From Planctomycetota bacterium (GTDB lineage Bacteria; Planctomycetota; Phycisphaerae; Phycisphaerales; UBA1924): a stretch of DNA of 12,465 nt. Position numbers and translations under genes: made by a program. The stretch is taken from positions 1 to 12,465 of the forward strand of contig JAEYVB010000414.1 of assembly GCA_023429345.1 (NCBI GenBank). The letters are read 5' to 3'. How positions within the stretch are numbered: the first letter of the stretch is position 1; each line of letters begins with the position of its first letter. Under the pieces are notes generated by a model. The model was not told the DNA's origin. It did not search any database and saw only the letters and a program-made list of their open reading frames with translations. Positions 1 through 6,835 of this stretch are shown here, in pieces.

Positions 1-1062
1 ATGGAACAGGATGCGCCCGCCGGTGCACATGCCCGATCCGGCGATGATGACGATGCCGCCGCCGCGGTGGTTGAGCTCCTTGCTGTCGCGCGACTTCCGC
101 ACGTACTGAAGCCCGTTGTAGCGCAACGGGGTGTCGCCCGCGCTGAGCATGCTCTGCGCTTCGCCGTCGAACAGGTGGCGGTGGCGGCGGTAGAGCTCCG
201 TCGTCTCGATGGCCATGGGGCTGTCCACGAAGACCTCGGCCTTGATCCGCCCCGCCCGGATGAGCTTCCCGAGCTCGAAGATCATGTCCTGGGTGCGGCC
301 GACCGCAAAGGCGGGGATCAGCACCTTGCCATCACCCGCCGCCGCCTCCTCGATCACCTGCCGGAACTCCTCCACGGAGGCGTCGCGCGGCTTGTGGTCG
401 CGGTCCCCGTAGGTGGATTCCAGGATGAGCACATCGGCCTCCTTCAACGCTGTGGGATCCCGCACCAGGGGCGCCCCCCGCGGCCCGATGTCGCCGGAGA
501 AGACCACCCGCGTCGCCTTGCCCCCCTCGGTCACCACGAGTTCCGCCGAAGCCGAACCGATGATGTGCCCCGCATCGGCCAGGCGCAGCTTGACCCCCGG
601 GGCGATCTCCTTCCACTCGAAGTACGGCACCCCCTGCAGACGCGATACCGTCCATTGAACATCGTCGTCGCTGTAGAGCGGCGGCAGGACCGTACCCGCT
701 TCTCCGGCTGATTCACGGGCCGCACGCTTGCGGTCCTCCTCGGCGTCCATCTCCTGGATCTTGGCCGAATCCTCGAGAAGGATCGGGGTCAGGTCCAGCG
801 TCGCGGGGGTGCAGTAGATCTTCCCCGGGTAGTTCGCCGCCCGCAGGAGCGGGAGCAGCCCCGAATGGTCCAGGTGCCCGTGGGTAAGGACCACCGCATC
901 CAGCGCCGGCGCGTTCAGCGGCGGCGGCCGGCGGTTGTGCTCCTCGGCCTCCCGCTCCCCCTGGTGCAGGCCGAAATCGACGACCACGCGGGCGCGGTCG
1001 GTCTCAAGCAGGTAACACGAACCCGTGACTTCGCCCGCCGCACCGTAGAACGTCAGCTTCAT
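1..1062 (-). CDS. Beta-CASP metallo-beta-lactamase-fold ribonuclease (RNA-processing exonuclease family), C-terminus beyond window
   Basis: The visible 354 residues start at the ATG at 1062 and stay open to the left edge, so the C-terminus is missing. Seen: an MBL-fold start (MKLTFYGAAGEVTGSC), the metal-binding HxHxDH motif as HGHLDH at residues 61-66, the third metal-ligand His in DAGHIIGSA (His166), SGDIG with Asp191, the beta-CASP signature ESTYGDRDH (Glu215 onward), and GSGMCTGGRILFH at the break, which is where the next beta-CASP His motif normally sits. This order is typical of the bacterial and archaeal COG1236 / CPSF73-like family, which are zinc-dependent, cytosolic RNA endo- or exonucleases. 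About 100 residues are probably missing, judging by the usual family length of around 450. It is the last visible gene of the left minus-strand block, 59 nt after the preceding stop. A CGGGGATC stretch before the ATG could be a weak ribosome binding site, but it lies in a hairpin. The family assignment is firm; the cellular RNA target is unknown. Confidence 0.93.
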   Translation of the reverse strand, partial: MKLTFYGAAGEVTGSCYLLETDRARVVVDFGLHQGEREAEEHNRRPPPLNAPALDAVVLTHGHLDHSGLLPLLRAANYPGKIYCTPATLDLTPILLEDSAKIQEMDAEEDRKRAARESAGEAGTVLPPLYSDDDVQWTVSRLQGVPYFEWKEIAPGVKLRLADAGHIIGSASAELVVTEGGKATRVVFSGDIGPRGAPLVRDPTALKEADVLILESTYGDRDHKPRDASVEEFRQVIEEAAAGDGKVLIPAFAVGRTQDMIFELGKLIRAGRIKAEVFVDSPMAIETTELYRRHRHLFDGEAQSMLSAGDTPLRYNGLQYVRKSRDSKELNHRGGGIVIIAGSGMCTGGRILFH

Positions 1063-1065
1063 GCA

Positions 1066-1089
1066 GATCCCCGTGATTCCGCGGGGATC
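1066..1089 (-). promoter_or_regulatory. Perfect 8-bp inverted repeat just upstream of the ribonuclease start
   Basis: GATCCCCG (1066-1073) and CGGGGATC (1082-1089) are perfect complements around an 8-nt loop. In the minus-strand transcript the hairpin ends 3 nt before the ATG and contains the only GGGG-type candidate ribosome binding site. There is no T-run after it, so it does not look like a classical intrinsic terminator. A role in occluding translation initiation or in mRNA processing is inference. Confidence 0.45.
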
Positions 1090-1121
1090 GTACCGTCCCC
1101 GGGCCGTGCCCGTGGCATCAC

Positions 1122-2723
1122 TCAAGGACCGGTCGACGGGTTCGAGAACTCGCCCGGTTCGTCAGGAGGCACCGGGTCCGGCGGTGAGGGCGGCTGGGCG
1201 TCCGGAATCTTCTCGCGGGCCATGTTGATCACGAAGTCATAGCCGACGCCGGTCTGGTGGTGCATCGCGGCCCAGGGGGAGGTCGGATTGATCCTGCCCT
1301 CGTTGTCCTCGAGATCCCTGCCGAACGAATAGAGCACGTAGCCGCGGCCGTCCGGGTCCTCGCCCGGCGCGAGCACGCGGTACCCAAAGGGCGTGCCCAG
1401 CGGGTCCTGGGGGATCTCCGGCAATACATCGGGCGCGAGCGCCGAAAGGGAGGCGGGGTACGCGTCGTGCCGGGCCCGATGGATCTCGATGGCGAGCATC
1501 AGCCGCATCCCTTCGATCCCCATGGTGTGCTGCACCTCCGATTGCATGCTCTTGCCCAGCCCCGGCAGTAGGAGTCGGAGCACGATGTGCCGCGGCGACA
1601 TCCCCTCGACCGCCGTGTCCGGGTGGAACTGCATCCGCGCCCGCTCGGCCGGCGTGGCGCGATAGAACCTCAGCACGTTCTCGAAGTACTCGTTGGTTTT
1701 GCGGGTTGTCGCGCGACGGCTGGGGTAGACAATCCCCGCCAGGTTCCCGATACGGTACTGGAAAATCGCGTCCAGCCAGCTGCCGCCGCCCCCGGCCGGC
1801 AGGCCGGTTCCGCCGGTGTACTGCGTCAACGCCGTCATGATGAGCCGCCCGCTGCCCCTGCCGTCATCGGTATGCGTCCACTGGATCGAATCGAGCACGG
1901 ACAGATGCTCGCAGCGCAGAGCGATCTCCAAACTGCCCATCCAGCGACGCTGGCGATCGATCGCCGCCAGGCACGCGCGGAGCGTCTCTTCATCCCATCG
2001 CCGCTCGATCAGGTTCCTCGCCAACTCTGCGTTGGCAAGGCCCACAATCGCGTACCCCACCAGGTGCTCGATCAGGAACGCCTGCTGCGTGCAGATGCGT
2101 CCGAGCGCGAGGTTGTCCTCGTACGCGCGCGCCAGGGCCGGGCCATCACCCGCCTCGGCCGCCAGGAACATCCGCCCCGCCCCCGCCCTCGCCAGATTCC
2201 GGGATTTCCCGAGGTCGGGCAGCATGAACTGCACGAGCGGTCCCTGCGTCGGTCCCGGCCGCAGCGCGAACGGCGTCTCGGAAACCTTCGCTAACGCTTC
2301 GAACGCGCCCCCCTTGCGGAGCAACGCAAGTGCGTCCCTCGCGTCGGCCCTGATGCGTGCTTGCTCGTCCTCGTTGTAGCCCTGCACGTCGAACCCAACG
2401 TTGCTGTACAGGAGGGAGTAGTCAATGAATCCCGGGCTCTCCGGTCGCGACCGGATCTCGGCGGTGACACCATCGCTGACCACGATGGCCTGCTGCAACA
2501 GCTCCCACCCGTTCGGATCGTCGTGCGCGATCCCGGCCGGCTGAGCCGCCCGCATGAGGTCCCGGACCTGGGCCGCGTAGTCGATCGGCGTGCCCGGCCT
2601 GGCGGTGAGCGACCGGTACACCTCCAGCCCGATCCAGCCGCAAAGAAACGCCGCGGCCAGGATCGCGAGGTTCCGTGCTCGGTACCAGGGTTTAGCGCGT
2701 GGCGATTCGGGGGCTGGGGCCAT
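1122..2723 (-). CDS. Membrane-anchored hypothetical protein with pseudopilin-G-like C-terminal segment (paralogue A)
   Basis: 533 residues, function not recognised. Seen: a short basic N-terminus (KPWYRARN) then one hydrophobic helix at about residues 18-36, consistent with an N-in membrane anchor and the rest outside the cytoplasm. A long, probably helical middle region includes EHLVGYAIVGLAN (about 219-231) and HTDDGRGSGRLI (284-295). The C-terminal segment from about 409 (AIEIHRARHDAYPASLSAL, DVLPEIPQDPLG, GYVLYSFGRDLEDN) resembles the globular part of type II secretion major pseudopilins: a helix, a YPxSL turn, a 'P.DP' loop and a 'Y.LYS.G.D..D' strand. The canonical prepilin peptidase site (G-F-T-L-I-E-type) is absent, so it is probably not a processed pilin. 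A proline-rich tail of about 30 residues ends the protein. The adjacent upstream gene is a full-length paralogue, 54 nt away. The ATG at 2723 is preferred because its leader matches that of the paralogue. No catalytic residues can be named. Confidence 0.85.
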   Translation of the reverse strand: MAPAPESPRAKPWYRARNLAILAAAFLCGWIGLEVYRSLTARPGTPIDYAAQVRDLMRAAQPAGIAHDDPNGWELLQQAIVVSDGVTAEIRSRPESPGFIDYSLLYSNVGFDVQGYNEDEQARIRADARDALALLRKGGAFEALAKVSETPFALRPGPTQGPLVQFMLPDLGKSRNLARAGAGRMFLAAEAGDGPALARAYEDNLALGRICTQQAFLIEHLVGYAIVGLANAELARNLIERRWDEETLRACLAAIDRQRRWMGSLEIALRCEHLSVLDSIQWTHTDDGRGSGRLIMTALTQYTGGTGLPAGGGGSWLDAIFQYRIGNLAGIVYPSRRATTRKTNEYFENVLRFYRATPAERARMQFHPDTAVEGMSPRHIVLRLLLPGLGKSMQSEVQHTMGIEGMRLMLAIEIHRARHDAYPASLSALAPDVLPEIPQDPLGTPFGYRVLAPGEDPDGRGYVLYSFGRDLEDNEGRINPTSPWAAMHHQTGVGYDFVINMAREKIPDAQPPSPPDPVPPDEPGEFSNPSTGP

Positions 2724-2730
2724 GCCTCAT

Positions 2731-2758
2731 GGTACCGGTGACCGCCGATCCGGCTGCA
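2731..2758 (-). promoter_or_regulatory. Leader of paralogue A with shared TGCAGCC and CCGGTACCA elements
   Basis: On the minus strand TGCAGCC (2752-2758) is followed 13 nt later by CCGGTACC (2731-2738) and then the ATG 7 nt downstream. The same two words occur at nearly the same spacing before paralogue B, so this is a duplicated leader. No good Shine-Dalgarno is present apart from a GAGG almost touching the ATG. Confidence 0.5.
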
Positions 2759-2777
2759 GCGCTGCCGCCGCGGCCTC

Positions 2778-4301
2778 CTACGAGGGGGGTTCAACTCCGG
2801 GCTCGGTCGCCTTCTGGCGCGGCGCGTTGATCACGTAATCCAACCCCGCGCCACTCCTCGTCAGCGCGCGTCGCGGTTCGGTCATCGAAACCTGGCGGCC
2901 GTTGTCCACCCCGTCCAGCCCGACGCTGTAGAGCAGGTACCCCCGCCCGTCGGGGTCGTCTCCCGCGGCCAGCCGTCTGTAGGCGAACGGGACGCCCGCG
3001 GCGGGATCGGGCGGCACTTCGGGCAGCACGTCCGGAACAAGGTCCGAAAGCGAGCCGGGGAACTCCCCCGTGCGCCGGTGGTAGATCTCGATCGCGAGCA
3101 CCAGCCGCGTGCCCGCAAGGCCGACCTCATGGGCCGTTGCAGCTTCGACGACCTTGCTCGTGCCGGGGAGCAGCACCTTCAGGACCAGGTAACGTCTCGA
3201 CAACGCCTCCACCGCCGCCTCGGGGGGCTCCATCTGCGCCCGGGCCTCGGGCGAAGCCCGCACGTACCCGAGCATCCGGTCATAGTGTTCCTGCGCTTTG
3301 CGCGTGCTCGCCTCTTTGCTGGCGAACGCGATCCCCGCCAGATTGCCGATGCGGTATTCAAACAGCGTTCCCAGCCAGCCACCCATGCCGGCGGAGTTGC
3401 CCGTCAGCGACGCGAAGGGCACGATCGCCCCCGGGATCAGCCGACCGCTCCCGCGCCCGTCGTCCGTGTGCGACCATTGGATGGTATCGAGCGCCATCAG
3501 CCGCTCCCCCTCCACGGCGATCTCCAGGCCGCCCATCCAGGCCCGCTGCCGGTCGAGCGCTGCGAGGCATTGCTTCAGCGTGGCCTCGTCCCACTCCCGC
3601 TCCATGCAATCGCGGATCAGCTCGCCGTTCGCAAGCGCCGTGATAGCGAAGCCCACCAGGTGCTCGATGAACACGGTCTGATACGTCCAGATGCGCCCCA
3701 TCGCCAGGCTGTCCTCGTACGCGCGCGCGAACTCACCCCCGTCGCCCGCGCGGGTCGCCAGGAACATCCGCGCCGCGTTGGCTCGCGCCAACTGCCGGGT
3801 GCGGCCAAGGTCCGGCAGCAGCACCTCCAGCAGCGGCGATGCGTCGGGCGTCGGCCGCATCGCGTACGGCTCCGCGCTGGCCGCGGCCATCGCCTCGAAG
3901 GCACCCAGGTCGCGGAGCATCCCGATAGCCTCGACGGCATCGGTTCTCATCTGTTCACGGACGTCGGCGGTGTATCGCTGCGGGCTGTGCTCGGCCGGGG
4001 CGTAGAGGGATGCGTAGTCCAGGATGACAGGCGTGCTGTCTCGGGCCTGGAACTCGGCGCTGACCTGGATACACGCATCGATGGCCGGCCGCAGAATGTC
4101 CAGGGCGTTGGGCGAGTCCGGCCTCATCCCCGCGGGCTGCGAAGCCATGACCAGCTCGTTGGCGAGCCGGGCGTAGTTGATGGCCGTCCCCGGGCGGGCC
4201 GTCAGCGCACGGTACACCTGCAGCCCCACCCAGGAGACCGACAGAACCGCGAGCCCCAGCACCACGTTGCGAGCTCGCCACCATAGCTTCCTGTCGGCCA
4301 T
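2778..4301 (-). CDS. Membrane-anchored hypothetical protein with pseudopilin-G-like C-terminal segment (paralogue B)
   Basis: 507 residues from the ATG at 4301; a GTG directly before it (4304) is a possible alternative start. I choose the ATG because it aligns with the start of paralogue A and keeps the same spacing to a shared CCGGTACCA leader element. Seen: basic N-terminus (KLWWRARN), one transmembrane helix at about 12-28, the shared 'YR.LTARPGT.I.YA' stretch directly after the membrane, EHLVGFAITALANGEL in the middle, HTDDGRGSGRLI at 278-289, and a C-terminal pseudopilin-like segment from about 399 (AIEIYHRRTGEFPGSLSDL, DVLPEVPPDP, GYLLYSVGLDGVDNG). It lacks the long proline-rich tail of paralogue A. 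Similarity to A runs the full length, so this is a tandem gene duplication. It lies 39 nt after the HtrA-type protease stop, and the two may be co-transcribed. It ends with TAG, showing that amber is a normal stop here. The role is unknown; an envelope location is inferred from the anchor. Confidence 0.85.
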   Translation of the reverse strand: MADRKLWWRARNVVLGLAVLSVSWVGLQVYRALTARPGTAINYARLANELVMASQPAGMRPDSPNALDILRPAIDACIQVSAEFQARDSTPVILDYASLYAPAEHSPQRYTADVREQMRTDAVEAIGMLRDLGAFEAMAAASAEPYAMRPTPDASPLLEVLLPDLGRTRQLARANAARMFLATRAGDGGEFARAYEDSLAMGRIWTYQTVFIEHLVGFAITALANGELIRDCMEREWDEATLKQCLAALDRQRAWMGGLEIAVEGERLMALDTIQWSHTDDGRGSGRLIPGAIVPFASLTGNSAGMGGWLGTLFEYRIGNLAGIAFASKEASTRKAQEHYDRMLGYVRASPEARAQMEPPEAAVEALSRRYLVLKVLLPGTSKVVEAATAHEVGLAGTRLVLAIEIYHRRTGEFPGSLSDLVPDVLPEVPPDPAAGVPFAYRRLAAGDDPDGRGYLLYSVGLDGVDNGRQVSMTEPRRALTRSGAGLDYVINAPRQKATEPGVEPPS

Positions 4302-4309
4302 CACACGGT

Positions 4310-4338
4310 GGTACCGGCGGGGCGCGGCGGGGGCTGCA
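4310..4338 (-). promoter_or_regulatory. Leader of paralogue B with shared TGCAGCC and CCGGTACCA elements
   Basis: On the minus strand TGCAGCC (4332-4338) is followed 14 nt later by CCGGTACC (4310-4317) and the ATG 8 nt after that. It corresponds to the leader of paralogue A. It supports the ATG at 4301 over the GTG at 4304. Confidence 0.5.
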
Positions 4339-4340
4339 CC

Positions 4341-5768
4341 TCAGCGGACAATCTGCACATCGATCGTCCGGGGCTGCGGGGATTCCTCTTCCCTGGCCTC
4401 AACCACCGTGAACGGGACCTTCCGTCCGACGAGGAGCCCCGCATCCGCGGCGGCGATCGCCGCCTCCCGCCAGTTCCGGACCGGCTTCTCGCCGACCCGC
4501 AGCACGATGTCGCCGGACTTGAAGCCGGCATCGTCCGCCGCGGAGTTGGGGAACACGGCCTCGATCGTCGGCAGCTCGGCCCCCGGGTGCGGCTTGAGGC
4601 CGTAGGTGACGATCGCGCCGACCGACGCCTGAAGGGTGAGGTTCTCCCTGGGAAACTCCCCGAGGACGACCTGGAAGCTGATCTCCTTGCCGTCGCGGAA
4701 GCCGTCGATCTTCACCGCTTGTCCCGGCCGGAGCGAGGTGACCAGCATCCGCAGCGCCTCGATGCTGAGGACCTGCTGCCCGGCGATGGAGGTGATGATG
4801 TCGCCGGGCTGGATGCCGGCATCGCGGGCGGGGCTGTCCTCGTCCGCGAGCCCGACCACCTGCACGCCGCGCTTGCCGATCTCCGGGACGAAGACGACGG
4901 GGTCCTCCATCGCCGGCCACTGGATGCCCAGGAACCCGCGCCGCACCTCGCCCTTCTCGATGAGCTGCCCCGCGATCGATTCGATCGTCAGGAGCGGGAT
5001 GGCGAAGCTGATGCCCGCCGACTGGCCCTCGGTGGTGCCGTTGCTCTCCCGACCGGTGGCGATCGCGACGTTCATGCCCAGGACACGCCCGTGGATGTCC
5101 ACCAGCGGCCCGCCCGAGTTGCCGGGGTTGACGGCCGCATCGGTCTGGATGAAGTTGGTGAAGCCGCCCGTGAGCACCGCCGCGCCGGGATCTCGCCCCA
5201 GGCCGCTGACGATCCCCTCCGTCATGGAGAACTTGAACCCGAAGGGTGAGCCGAAGGCAAAGACGCGGTCGCCCACCTGCGGGCGCACGCTCGTCGCCCG
5301 CCGCGCGGGGAAGAGCGGGGCATCGCTGGGCACCTTGATGATCGCGATGTCGGTGAAGGGGTCGGAGGCGTACAGCTCGCCCCGGACCTTCTGGGCCTCG
5401 ACCACCCGCCCGTCGATAAACTCGACCGCGATCGCCTCAGCGCCGCGGACCACGTGGGCGTTGGTGATGATGTGCCCCTCGCCGTCGTAGACCCACCCCG
5501 AGCCGGTCGACCGCACGCCGAACCGACGCCCGGGCGTGATGACCTCGAGGCTGACGACCGACGGCTTGACCACCGCGGCCACCTGCCGCGTGGCCGCGTT
5601 GATCTGCTCGAGGATGGTGCTGTCGTCGAGCGATTGCTGCGCGAGCACGATCTGCGCCCGCGTCTCGGCGGCGCGGATCCGGTAGACCGCGGCCGGCGCC
5701 CCCATCAGCACCACCAGCGAGGTGAGCAGCACGACGAGCGCCGGGCCGTAAGAGATGAATCGACGCAT
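4341..5768 (-). CDS. htrA: HtrA/Deg-type trypsin-like serine protease with two PDZ domains
   Basis: 475 residues starting at ATG 5768, preceded by GAGGGAACC as ribosome binding site. The frame stays open further upstream, but that extension overlaps the end of panB and precedes the signal anchor, so it is rejected. Seen: N-terminal hydrophobic segment (about 8-27) that is either a signal peptide or a membrane anchor; S1C/trypsin-like domain with His105 in ITNAHVV, Asp140 in DPFTDIAII and Ser218 in NPGNSGGPL, a complete catalytic triad; PDZ1 at about 278-372 (GFLGI, AGIQPGDIITSIAG) and PDZ2 at about 385-474 (DAGFKSGDIVLRV). The family (DegP, DegQ, HtrA) degrades or chaperones misfolded envelope proteins, with PDZ domains controlling access and oligomer state. 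The length matches DegP/DegQ. It lies 70 nt after panB and 39 nt before the two membrane-anchored paralogues, which are conceivable partners only by proximity. Confidence 0.95.
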   Translation of the reverse strand: MRRFISYGPALVVLLTSLVVLMGAPAAVYRIRAAETRAQIVLAQQSLDDSTILEQINAATRQVAAVVKPSVVSLEVITPGRRFGVRSTGSGWVYDGEGHIITNAHVVRGAEAIAVEFIDGRVVEAQKVRGELYASDPFTDIAIIKVPSDAPLFPARRATSVRPQVGDRVFAFGSPFGFKFSMTEGIVSGLGRDPGAAVLTGGFTNFIQTDAAVNPGNSGGPLVDIHGRVLGMNVAIATGRESNGTTEGQSAGISFAIPLLTIESIAGQLIEKGEVRRGFLGIQWPAMEDPVVFVPEIGKRGVQVVGLADEDSPARDAGIQPGDIITSIAGQQVLSIEALRMLVTSLRPGQAVKIDGFRDGKEISFQVVLGEFPRENLTLQASVGAIVTYGLKPHPGAELPTIEAVFPNSAADDAGFKSGDIVLRVGEKPVRNWREAAIAAADAGLLVGRKVPFTVVEAREEESPQPRTIDVQIVR

Positions 5769-5811
5769 GGTTCCCTCGCATCTCGGGCCTGCCGGGCACA
5801 GACGGGCCTCC

Positions 5812-5829
5812 CCCCCTCCCGGGCGGGGG
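5812..5829. other. GC-rich near-palindrome between panB and the HtrA-type gene
   Basis: Five C (5812-5816), T, CCCGGG, C, five G (5825-5829) form an 18-nt near-perfect palindrome with one symmetric T/C mismatch. It lies in the 70-nt gap after the panB stop. It could form a hairpin in the transcript and affect processing or polarity, but there is no T-run and GC-rich spacers form such structures by chance. Confidence 0.3.
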
Positions 5830-5838
5830 ACCCCCCAT

Positions 5839-6729
5839 TCATTCGGCTCGCGGCCCCGGATCGTTTCGCAGCTTCTGGGATTCGTTCTCGGGCATGACGT
5901 ACCGCCGCCCGCCGATCCGGCGCGACCGGACCCGGGCCACCCATTCCGCCCCCGCACGCTGGAGCTCGGGCCCGAGCCGGGCGACCGCCTCGGCAAACCG
6001 CGGCGGCCGGTCCGAGAGCCCCAGCAGGTCCTGCAGCACCAGCACCTGTCCGTGGCACGCCGTCCCCGCCCCGATCCCGATCAGGGGCACACTCGTGGCC
6101 CGCATGATCTCCTCGGTGACCTCATCGGGCACCGCCTCGACCAGCAGCATCACCGCCCCGGCCCGCTCGAGGGCCACCGCATCCCGGACGATCTGGCGGG
6201 CATCCGCGGCGGTACGGCCGGCGGCCCCGTACCCCCCTTGGAGCGGGGCCAGTTGGGGCCGGCTCCCGATGTGCCCGCACACCGGGATTCCGGCCCTCGC
6301 CATCTTCTAAATAAGGGGGGCAAAGGACTCATCGGCCTCCACTTTGACGATGTCCGCCCTCCCCTCGGTCAGGAACCGACCCGCGTTGCGGATGCCTTCG
6401 GCCTCATCCGCCTGGTAGCTCAGGAAGGGCATATCGCCCATGACCATGGACCTTGGCGCACCGCGTTTCACCGCGGCCGTCAGGGCGAGCAGGACATCCA
6501 GCGGCATGTCGATGGTGCGGTCGAAGCCAAGGATGACCTCGGCCGCGGTATCCCCCACGAGCAGGACCGGGACCCCGGCCCGTTCGAGCCAGCGGGCGGT
6601 CGTCGCGTCGTAGCAGGTCAGGCAGGCGAAGGCCTCACCACGGGCGGCGAAATCGCGGAGAACGCGGATCGTCACCGGCTCGGCCGTGCCGACCTCCGCA
6701 CCGGCGTCGGTGGAAAGCGGTGATGCCAT
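5839..6729 (-). pseudogene. panB: panB, 3-methyl-2-oxobutanoate hydroxymethyltransferase, interrupted by an in-frame TAG
   Basis: PanB makes ketopantoate from alpha-ketoisovalerate and 5,10-methylenetetrahydrofolate, the first committed step to pantothenate and CoA, in the cytosol. Starting at ATG 6729, the N-terminal part (residues 1-140) carries LTCYDA, LVGD (Asp60), GDMPFLSY (Asp99) and VKVEA (Glu131), matching the metal- and substrate-binding sites. A TAG (6307-6309) then interrupts at codon 141, and the same frame continues with KMARAGIPVCGHIGSRPQ, the expected Glu in LLVEAVP (residue 198, equivalent of E. coli Glu181) and PLIGIGAG, to a TGA at 5839. From memory of E. coli PanB, the number of residues between VK.E and CGH.G is the same when the TAG is counted as one residue, so one substitution explains the break. 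All recognisable active-site motifs are intact, arguing for a recent mutation or a sequencing error. An ATG two codons after the TAG (6303) could allow reinitiation and a two-piece enzyme. Without the stop the protein is 296 residues, slightly longer than the usual 260-280. Confidence 0.9.
6307..6309 (-). other. In-frame amber codon inside panB
   Basis: The minus strand reads GCC CCC CTT ATT TAG AAG ATG GCG, with panB homology in the same frame on both sides. The codons CTT and ATT next to the stop are A/T-ending and unusual in this GC-rich window. The downstream ATG is separated from the stop by one codon (AAG). Confidence 0.9.
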
Positions 6730-6835
6730 GAGGCCAACTGTAGGGGGCCCGCGCGGAGGGAACCCCCTCGCCGCAGCGCATCGCCGCTTCTCAGCCCCGT
6801 ACCCGCCTCGCCCCGCTTCTTCCTCCCACACCGTT

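Noticed and set aside
1..711. A plus-strand open frame at the left edge
   Set aside because: It is antisense to the beta-CASP ribonuclease, whose motifs are all present in the minus frame.
3078..4286. A 402-codon plus-strand open frame antisense to paralogue B
   Set aside because: It mirrors the coding gene, is His/Arg-rich without domain features, and has no independent start signals. The same applies to plus-strand frames at 4308-5249 and 9483-10817.
5769..5996. A 76-codon N-terminal extension of the HtrA-type protease
   Set aside because: It overlaps the 3' end of panB, has no signal-peptide character, and the ATG at 5768 has a good ribosome binding site directly followed by a hydrophobic anchor.
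5839..6303. The C-terminal half of PanB as an independent gene
   Set aside because: It aligns continuously, in the same frame, with the second part of PanB; treating it as a separate gene would hide the amber interruption, although reinitiation at its ATG remains possible.
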